A DNA stretch of 29,377 nucleotides from Setaria digitata (taxonomy: Eukaryota; Nematoda; Chromadorea; Rhabditida; Setariidae). A model generated the notes under the pieces. It made no database searches. It was not told the origin of the DNA and saw nothing but the letters and a program-made list of their open reading frames with translations. Both the position numbers and the translations under genes were made by a program. This document shows, one piece after another, positions 27,201-29,377 of the stretch (positions are counted from its first letter, which is position 1; every line of letters begins with the position of its first letter). The stretch lies in contig RCAB01000650.1 of the NCBI GenBank assembly GCA_003640385.1, positions 1 to 29,377 on the forward strand, in the 5' to 3' direction.

Positions 27201-29337
27201 CTGTTTCACATTCAATAGAAATTATAATAAACAACTGTAAATTCCGTGTGATTTTTGTGCCTGTATCGATGTGAAAAAAAAAAAAAAAAAAAAATTTTGT
27301 ATAAAATCCTTTCTTTGGAGATTTTTTACTATGCCTTAATCTTTCGGAAAATAAAATATGTTTTTATATTTCAAGAAACTAATTAATGCTTTTTAAAGCA
27401 TCTCAATCAGAGGAGATGTCAGCTGGACAATGATTGCGATGAACTCGCGCATAACATTTCCGGTGAAGAATTAGCCATTGTTCGCTCATTATCGCTGCAT
27501 CTACATTCACTGGAAGAACCGTTTACGGTTTTTAATTCTTTAAATTTCTAGTAAATTTCAAAAACTTGAGTGATTTAATATTCTATTATAGTAGCTGTAG
27601 TGATGAGAGCATAGAAGCGTATCGAAAAGAGGTATTTTGATTTTAAATGCTCTCTGTGTAAATCGAAGTGCTACTACGAGTATAGTATATATGAAACTGA
27701 TGCGAACTTTTCAATATATGACATACTTGAAGCAATGAAATTTAGTCGAAGCGAAGACCCCTCAAATTTAATTTCCAAGTAATTCCTTAATAAATAGTGT
27801 CGGATATCCGGAATACAGTGCTCTTAATTGAGCAATAAATTAAGTTTCAAGCAGAAAAACTCTACAATTAAGTGGAGGAAGACTATATGTAATATAGAGT
27901 AATATAGTTCTGCCATTTCACAGACATTTATTCGAGAACTGCAAAAGGAAATTGATGATGAAATAGCGTTACAAGCAAATTATGAGGGTATCTCCACGCA
28001 GCTCAACCGTCTCAACACCGATATTGACCAACGTGCTCGAAATGCTATTCAAGACGTATGTTCATCTGCTTAGCCATTAAATTGCATCATCCAGAACCAG
28101 ACTATGATTGTTTAGGATTTATCCTTGAATTAACAAGTACCTTAAAAAAAAATTGTCACTATCTCTGTCATTCACATGCAGTTCGTTTTTACGAGAAATC
28201 AATAAAGTGACTTTAAATGATTATATTGAGCGGAAAATTCAGTTTTGTTTAAGGTTCGAAGTCAGCTCGAACATGTACAGTCAGATTTGAAATTACTACG
28301 GGCACAATGTTTGCAACGGCGGAAATATGTTGAGAACATGATAGAAGCCGTTTCACCTGAAGGGTCTCTTAATAATTCTTCAAGGAGAAAGAAAATTATA
28401 CTTATGGTTTCCAGAACTGTAACCACTATAATTCAGGTAAAGAAATTCAAGTACTACAGTTCAGTATTTTGAAGTAATTCATTCCATAATTGATAAATTC
28501 AAGCGCTCAACTAGGACGGATTAGCAAGAATACACAGAAAATACGAATGACAATGCAAATAATGATAACAACGTCTACATAAAATGAAAGTGACAACGTG
28601 ACATTATAGGTGGTGGAGGACGAATTACGGCGTTCACCGAACACTAAAGAAAGCCTCTTAGAATTCAGAAAGAAGCTACAAGACGTAAACACTTCTATCG
28701 ACGATGAAAACGCTAAATTAGAATATGCAACTACCGAGAATGAACAGGTATAGTATCAAAGAAGCATTCACAAGATCATTTATATGAATTATTCTTGACA
28801 CATGCTAAGAAAATCAAAGTAATATGTAATAACATTATGATTTCAGGAATCAGAAAAGTCAGAACACAACGAAGAAAAGATGATACAATCTGAGCTTGCA
28901 CAAATTGAAGAAAAAATCTCTTTGGCCAATCAATTACTAGCATATGGTGTAGATCTAAAAAATGCCGATAATGCAGAAGAAATGGAAGGAAAAGTGAGAA
29001 ATATTGAAGATGTGGAAGAAGTTTTGGTTTCATCATTGAATAAGTTGAAAAATTTGGACCGCAATGTGCTGACCGACGAGCAATGTAATGATATGGAAAA
29101 GATGTTGAATGAAGCAATGCTGATTATTGATAAGCTTCACACTTTACGAGATTCGATCACAGGTCATCTGAAATCACTTACTGATTGGAAAATTGCTAAA
29201 GACGAAATAGAAGATCAAATAGGGATTATTTTGGATAATATCGAGGAACTGTTTGTTAGCTATTCACAACCTCAATCGTATACAAAAGCAATCAACGATA
29301 TTGGCATATTGGAACGGTTACAAAGTGAGGCTTGCGA
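6833..29337 (+). CDS. anc-1: ANC-1/nesprin (SYNE)-like giant actin-binding spectrin-repeat protein, N-terminal part, 33 exons, 3' end outside window
   Basis: Thirty-three exons join in one open frame of about 2,010 residues. Residues about 16-127 form CH1 and about 178-281 form CH2, the F-actin-binding pair. From about residue 320 the protein is charged helical sequence with periodic Trp (W385, W695, W880, W1475), as in divergent spectrin repeats. Family knowledge: nesprin/ANC-1 proteins tether nuclei and other organelles to actin and carry a C-terminal KASH segment, which would lie beyond this window. Nesprin is preferred to spectraplakin because of the Ser/Asn/Pro linker between CH domains and the CH2 motif 'KSWRDGIAFNALIHRIRPEL'. 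The start ATG at 6833 is chosen because a TAA lies in frame just upstream (6824) and the 15 residues before CH1 resemble the short nesprin N-terminus. Exons are less AT-rich than introns and lack long homopolymers. Uncertain joints are noted under the exons. The orthologue assignment is inference from motifs. Confidence 0.8.
6941..9069 (+). other. Intron 1 (2.1 kb)
   Basis: AT-rich, with many stops in all frames and several short T runs (for example near 7981 and 8310). I see no exon, RNA gene or mobile element in it. Its size and position next to the first coding exon are typical for introns holding regulatory elements, but no specific site is claimed. Confidence 0.6.
9070..9165 (+). CDS. 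anc-1: Exon 2: CH1, second part
   Basis: Thirty-two codons, phase 0 at both ends, acceptor CTTTTAG and donor TTG|GTAAGC. It encodes 'GLVEDLFEDLRDGVLLCHLI', the CH1 core with the conserved DL..DL.DG motif; the form 'VEDLFEDLRDGV' is nesprin-like. The following 363-nt intron contains nothing recognisable. Confidence 0.92.
9529..9705 (+). CDS. anc-1: Exon 3: CH1, C-terminal part
   Basis: Fifty-nine codons, phase 0 to 0, acceptor TGTTTTAG. It carries 'HHISNLTTALAALRRRGLDL', then 'LVNNNPADIANGNPRIICGL' and 'IWQMILHFQ', matching the CH1 second actin-binding region and last helix. The donor used for the frame is CAG|GTGCAG; a better-looking GTAAGT lies five bases further on (9711) but would shift the frame. 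Confidence 0.92.
9856..10043 (+). CDS. anc-1: Exon 4: CH1-CH2 linker and start of CH2
   Basis: Residues 128-190 (last codon split, phase 2). It starts 'IETNVQLLKEWGFELEL', directly after 'ILHFQ' of CH1, then runs through a Ser/Asn/Pro linker ('NSPSTSRISNGNSP') into 'APVDRVVLRWVNAQL', helix 1 of CH2. A linker of this kind between the CH domains is a nesprin trait; spectraplakins have a shorter one. Acceptor GTACAG, donor AG|GTATTT. Confidence 0.9.
10256..10397 (+). CDS. anc-1: Exon 5: CH2 core
   Basis: One base completes the Arg codon split with exon 4, followed by 47 codons. 'MDKSWRDGIAFNALIHRIRP' is the CH2 signature, followed by 'ELIDMDIV' and 'NLEQ'. Acceptor TCTTTTAG, donor CAG|GTAGAT, ending in phase 0. 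Confidence 0.93.
10598..10843 (+). CDS. anc-1: Exon 6: end of CH2 and start of the rod
   Basis: Eighty-two codons, phase 0 to 0. 'AFRLAKEHLHIRPLLDVEDM' and 'KRSVITYVSQFI' complete CH2 (helix with the LLD.ED motif and the final SV.TYV helix). The sequence then passes into helical sequence of the rod. Acceptor AATTTCAG, donor CAG|GTAATT. Confidence 0.93.
11011..11120 (+). CDS. anc-1: Exon 7: rod, first helical segment after CH2
   Basis: Codes for 'TYLLLRKQYFEHRHAYYSL' and on to 'EGEWNRIET'. It ends in phase 2 (AG|GTAAGT, near-perfect donor), which matches the single leading base of exon 8. The acceptor is ATATTACAG. Spectrin-like helical character with no recognisable catalytic motif. Confidence 0.85.
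11121..12544 (+). other. Intron 7 (1.4 kb) with AT microsatellite
   Basis: No exon compatible with the flanking phase-2 junction was seen. It contains the (TA)n tract at 12181-12260 followed by a T run. The short open frames inside look like chance. Confidence 0.6.
12181..12268. repeat. (TA)n microsatellite with trailing T run
   Basis: About 21 TA units, a short interruption, further TA units and a 14-base T run, all within intron 7. Confidence 0.92.
12545..12734 (+). CDS. anc-1: Exon 8: first clear spectrin-like repeat helix
   Basis: The first base completes a Ser codon with exon 7; 63 codons follow. 'LAQWLCTAEQIIQNP' has the Trp-Leu...Ala-Glu pattern of spectrin-repeat helix A (W385). Acceptor ATTTATAG, donor AAG|GTTTAT, phase 0 end. 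Confidence 0.9.
12866..13144 (+). CDS. anc-1: Exon 9: spectrin-like helices
   Basis: Ninety-three codons, phase 0 to 0, from 'IHFSELPYRSERFQSIYL' to 'VLKSIKEYK'. Charged helical sequence continuing the repeat begun in exon 8. Acceptor TGCTACAG, donor AAG|GTATTG. Confidence 0.9.
13331..13403 (+). CDS. anc-1: Exon 10: short rod exon
   Basis: Seventy-three nt: 24 codons ('MEAESAPAKKFKRLLIHLKE' then VYSE) plus one base, giving the only phase-1 junction in the model. Acceptor GCTTTTAG, donor AAG|GTATTC. The following 353-nt intron has an open stretch at 13596-13736 that was considered and rejected. Confidence 0.8.
13757..13896 (+). CDS. anc-1: Exon 11: rod
   Basis: Two bases complete an Ala codon with exon 10; 46 codons follow, including 'SVEKFQQLKSHLDELFKLWR'. 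Heptad-like helical sequence. Acceptor GATTTTAG, donor AAG|GTTTGC, phase 0 end. Confidence 0.88.
14044..14229 (+). CDS. anc-1: Exon 12: rod
   Basis: Sixty-two codons, phase 0 to 0, starting 'IEERITRSEREKRNLFDG' and ending 'LVELKRRINTLNR'. Strongly charged coiled-coil or spectrin helix. Acceptor TTTTCCAG, donor CGA|GTAAAT. The 308-nt intron that follows shows nothing. Confidence 0.88.
14538..14759 (+). CDS. anc-1: Exon 13: Ser/Gly/Thr-rich linker then spectrin-like helix
   Basis: From 'KTLTKESSPLQGIGSAAKLG' (flexible, low helix propensity) into 'HSRLQKWLLMARQQL', which has the helix-A Trp pattern (W695), ending 'LEQAIKE'. The donor is ambiguous: three in-frame GT sites (14760, 14763, 14766) would add zero, one or two Val codons. 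Acceptor GATTTTACAG. Confidence 0.82.
15058..15264 (+). CDS. anc-1: Exon 14: rod
   Basis: Sixty-nine codons, phase 0 to 0, starting 'DCLREVQAVENERIALLKM' and ending 'NNLIIWLNNQ', with Trp near the end as in a spectrin helix. Acceptor GCATCCAG, donor CAA|GTAGGA. Confidence 0.88.
15436..15582 (+). CDS. anc-1: Exon 15: rod
   Basis: Forty-nine codons, phase 0 to 0, 'SAENEINEKYDMINHMAFLL' through 'LRRRLDELKCKVE'. Acceptor ATTTTTTAG. The donor GAG|GTCCGA is weak, but it gives a good join to exon 16. The 306-nt intron that follows is empty as far as I can see. Confidence 0.8.
15889..15939 (+). CDS. anc-1: Exon 16: 51-nt small exon
   Basis: Seventeen codons, 'EREKLFAEKATESSGAV', phase 0 to 0, acceptor CATTGCAG and donor GTG|GTAATT. 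It reads smoothly between exons 15 and 17 as one charged helix. Being symmetric, it could be skipped without changing frame. Confidence 0.78.
15940..17273 (+). other. Intron 16 (1.3 kb)
   Basis: Low-complexity and T-rich, with a short (AG)n at 16673-16690, A and T runs, and an antisense 102-codon open frame (16088-16396) that shows no recognisable similarity and is treated as chance. No phase-compatible exon was found. Confidence 0.6.
16673..16690. repeat. Short (AG)n repeat
   Basis: Nine AG units in intron 16, with an A run shortly after (16708 onward). Confidence 0.85.
17274..17783 (+). CDS. anc-1: Exon 17: large rod exon (170 codons)
   Basis: The longest exon here, phase 0 to 0. It starts 'ARSALLSEKKKLLEQNLESW' and runs through 'EDVRIWFDNV' (W874, W880), ending 'SMVNETDVRLAVNILQ'. 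It spans roughly one and a half spectrin-repeat lengths of charged helix. Acceptor CATTTTGCAG, donor CAG|GTTTGT. The antisense frame over it is a shadow. Confidence 0.93.
18489..18575 (+). CDS. Candidate cassette exon (29 codons) inside intron 17
   Basis: An open 87-nt block, acceptor GTATTCAG and donor GAG|GTAAAA, phase 0 at both ends exactly as the flanking exons require. It would add 29 residues, beginning 'KEANKRTISKSEHELLFMKD'. Charged and plausible as helix or linker. A short open block can arise by chance in 3.9 kb, so this is only a candidate. Confidence 0.35.
19512..19541. repeat. (TTTA)n and T run
   Basis: Five or so TTTA units running into a T run immediately before the duplicated segment; a typical place for assembly to break. 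Confidence 0.85.
19542..19728. repeat. 93-bp direct duplication flanking a single N (probable assembly join)
   Basis: 19542-19634 and 19636-19728 are identical except for G19580 versus T19674. The one ambiguous base, N, sits exactly between the copies at 19635. This is what results when two overlapping contig ends are joined without merging. Confidence 0.93.
20366..20384. repeat. Short (AG)n repeat
   Basis: About nine AG units followed by an A run, in intron 17. Confidence 0.85.
21722..21913 (+). CDS. anc-1: Exon 18: rod
   Basis: Sixty-four codons, phase 0 to 0, starting 'DYEQEAEGILSDDPKFREL' and ending 'KQENDQWNSITSQQ'. Acceptor CTAATTTCAG, donor CAG|GTTTCC. The 364-nt intron that follows is T-rich and empty. 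Confidence 0.88.
22278..22432 (+). CDS. anc-1: Exon 19: rod
   Basis: Codes 'VEEVLTRLEEFLRLIEDEYA' and on to 'CDRIKEKLDF', ending in phase 2 (AA|GTAATT). Acceptor CAATTTCAG. Coiled-coil-like; the frame continues in exon 20. Confidence 0.88.
22517..22760 (+). CDS. anc-1: Exon 20: rod, 3' boundary uncertain
   Basis: The first base completes a Lys codon; 'LRVLVLQLDELVDVMAKRKI' and 'FQRFIKDAEDTLLRTMNG' follow. The end given uses TTT|GTATAT and leaves a 52-nt intron. ATT|GTATGG at 22689 is also phase 0 and would give a 124-nt intron. The last 24 codons are hydrophobic and AT-rich, so the shorter version is quite possible. Confidence 0.75.
22777..22800. repeat. 24-bp perfect palindrome in intron 20
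   Basis: Two 12-base arms around 22788/22789 with ATTTTCTTATAT as left arm. It occupies about half of the proposed 52-nt intron, directly before the acceptor pyrimidine tract. Confidence 0.85.
22813..22965 (+). CDS. anc-1: Exon 21: rod
   Basis: Fifty-one codons, 'TNEMSAVFDKLDDFGKCL' to 'LNRIKKVQLGVGPT', phase 0 to 0. Acceptor TTTTGCAG, donor ACA|GTAAGA. Confidence 0.85.
23250..23384 (+). CDS. anc-1: Exon 22: rod, 5' boundary uncertain
   Basis: 'EEPMGLSKHFQEFFDVSNQL' to 'LDDVVEFISVSL', donor CTG|GTATTT. The only phase-0 acceptor found is an unusual ATTAAG. A better acceptor, ACTTTAG at 23208, would need the preceding exon to end in phase 1, for example at CTGG|GTGTCG within exon 21. Confidence 0.72.
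23614..23703 (+). CDS. anc-1: Exon 23: 30-codon rod exon
   Basis: 'ENGKKEAELMIRLVTIANDL' to 'DEKAKADD', phase 0 to 0, acceptor AATACAG, donor GAT|GTAAGT. Symmetric and skippable in frame. The 372-nt intron that follows holds nothing recognised. Confidence 0.85.
24076..24288 (+). CDS. anc-1: Exon 24: rod
   Basis: Seventy-one codons, 'ILSKLKPIMDKRQEVRRVTV' to 'WIPFKKELDQ', phase 0 to 0. Acceptor ATTTTTAG, donor CAG|GTTTGT. The 684-nt intron that follows has T runs only. Confidence 0.88.
24973..25211 (+). CDS. anc-1: Exon 25: basic segment and spectrin-like helix
   Basis: Begins 'LTMLMRNSNSKWQRSFDELA', passes a basic stretch 'FAKSKRREQR' and then 'LTTFTKWLDLIEEDLTRAE', a good spectrin helix-A pattern (W1475). 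Acceptor GTTTTCAG, donor AG|GTTTGT in phase 2, matching exon 26. Confidence 0.9.
25560..25761 (+). CDS. anc-1: Exon 26: rod
   Basis: Chosen start follows ATTTTTTAG: one G completes an Arg codon, then 'FHNIRNICLSHQKLVDKFL' and on to 'LSNLSPLAVLSQ'. A later CAG (25594-25596) gives the wrong phase for exon 25. Donor CAG|GTATAT opens a (TA)n stretch. The 496-nt intron that follows shows no exon. Confidence 0.83.
25762..25786. repeat. Short TA-rich tract at the exon 26 donor
   Basis: The intron begins with GTATATATATA, then further TA units. Confidence 0.8.
26258..26365 (+). CDS. anc-1: Exon 27: Ser/Gly/acidic linker
   Basis: Thirty-six codons, 'LSLSSLSASGTDEDEGGRG' to 'SSEGTSTSYAL', phase 0 to 0, acceptor ATTTGCAG, donor TTG|GTAATT. 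Unlike its neighbours it is Ser/Gly-rich and probably unfolded, so it likely separates two helical blocks. The 500-nt intron that follows is empty. Confidence 0.8.
26866..27033 (+). CDS. anc-1: Exon 28: rod
   Basis: Fifty-six codons, 'TERVLQTEDTSKAKSLLSSI' to 'LSSAQTDLERLR', phase 0 to 0. Acceptor TTGTTTCAG, donor CGA|GTAACT. The 377-nt intron that follows has long T and A runs. Confidence 0.9.
27411..27527 (+). CDS. anc-1: Exon 29: rod, with two possible donors
   Basis: Thirty-nine codons, 'RRCQLDNDCDELAHNISGEE' to 'LHLHSLEEPFT', acceptor CTCAATCAG. The donor ACG|GTTTTT (phase 0) joins exon 30 directly. An upstream donor CC|GTTTAC at 27521 (phase 2) joins the candidate microexon at 27592. 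Confidence 0.82.
27592..27631 (+). CDS. Candidate 40-nt microexon between exons 29 and 30
   Basis: Acceptor TCTATTATAG, donor GAG|GTATTT. It begins with one base, then 13 open codons 'SCSDESIEAYRKE', ending in phase 0 as exon 30 needs. It fits only if exon 29 ends at 27520. The resulting join '...LEEP-SCSDESIEAYRKE-TFIREL' reads as natural charged sequence. Confidence 0.42.
27924..28055 (+). CDS. anc-1: Exon 30: rod
   Basis: Forty-four codons, 'TFIRELQKEIDDEIALQANY' to 'DQRARNAIQD', phase 0 to 0, acceptor TTTCACAG, donor GAC|GTATGT. Strong coiled-coil character. Confidence 0.88.
28254..28436 (+). CDS. anc-1: Exon 31: rod
   Basis: Sixty-one codons, 'VRSQLEHVQSDLKLLRAQCL' to 'VSRTVTTIIQ', phase 0 to 0, donor CAG|GTAAAG. 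The acceptor is TTTAAG rather than CAG/TAG. An alternative using AATTCAG at 28242 needs exon 30 to end one codon plus one base later (GTAT|GTTC). Confidence 0.82.
28610..28747 (+). CDS. anc-1: Exon 32: rod
   Basis: Forty-six codons, 'VVEDELRRSPNTKESLLEF' to 'LEYATTENEQ', phase 0 to 0, acceptor ACATTATAG, donor CAG|GTATAG. Charged helix. Confidence 0.87.
28847..29337 (+). CDS. anc-1: Exon 33: long rod exon, 3' boundary uncertain at window edge
   Basis: Starts 'ESEKSEHNEEKMIQSELAQI' after TGATTTCAG and continues for about 163 codons to 'ILERLQSEAC'. A TGA at 29348 follows two possible donors, A|GTGAGG at 29325 and GA|GTATGC at 29338. A stop here would leave the protein without any KASH segment, so splicing onward is expected. 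Confidence 0.88.
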
Positions 29338-29359
29338 GTATGCAATATGAATATGTATC

Positions 29360-29375
29360 TGTATGTGTGTGTGTA
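29360..29375. repeat. Start of a short (GT)n tract
   Basis: GTATGTGTGTGTGTATG at the right edge, probably in the intron after exon 33. Confidence 0.6.
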
Positions 29376-29377
29376 TG

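Noticed and set aside
27592..27631. Reading the microexon directly after the downstream donor at 27528
   Set aside because: The phases do not match and give an immediate TAG; only the upstream donor is compatible.

Overview
The window is animal nuclear DNA, most likely from a nematode, with a spirurid or filarial-type worm as the best guess. It is strongly AT-rich with long poly(T)/poly(A) runs and simple repeats outside exons. Short, less AT-rich coding blocks are separated by introns of about 50 nt to 4 kb that mostly end in TTTCAG or TTTTAG. There is no sign of operons, ribosome binding sites or bacterial genes.

One large gene on the + strand dominates. From about 6833 to the right edge I assembled 33 exons by hand from reading frame, phase and splice sites, giving about 2,010 residues of continuous frame. 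The first six exons encode a tandem pair of calponin-homology (CH) domains, about residues 16-127 and 178-281. The details match nesprin/SYNE better than spectraplakins or actinin: a Ser/Asn/Pro linker between the CH domains, 'VEDLFEDLRDGV', 'DIANGNPRI' and 'KSWRDGIAFNALIHRIRPEL'. The remaining exons encode charged, helical, spectrin-repeat-like sequence with periodic tryptophans. This is the N-terminal part of an ANC-1/nesprin-type giant protein. In known family members the CH pair binds F-actin and a C-terminal KASH segment anchors the protein in the outer nuclear membrane; the C-terminus here lies beyond the window.

Layout: 1-6832 is mainly non-coding. It has a perfect (CT)n microsatellite of about 469 bp (578-1046), a tentative last part of an upstream + strand gene (538-1797), and a palindromic pair of GATA-type motifs (3685-3700). 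6833-10843 holds the CH exons. 11011-15939 and 17274-17783 hold the first spectrin-like block. 17784-21721 is a 3.9 kb intron with a probable assembly duplication around a single N and one candidate cassette exon. 21722-29337 holds the second helical block, cut by the window edge.

No new defence, mobile or RNA system was found. The most interesting signals are splicing-related: 27 of 32 introns are phase 0, one candidate 40-nt microexon fits only with an upstream tandem donor, and one candidate 87-nt cassette exon is frame-preserving.
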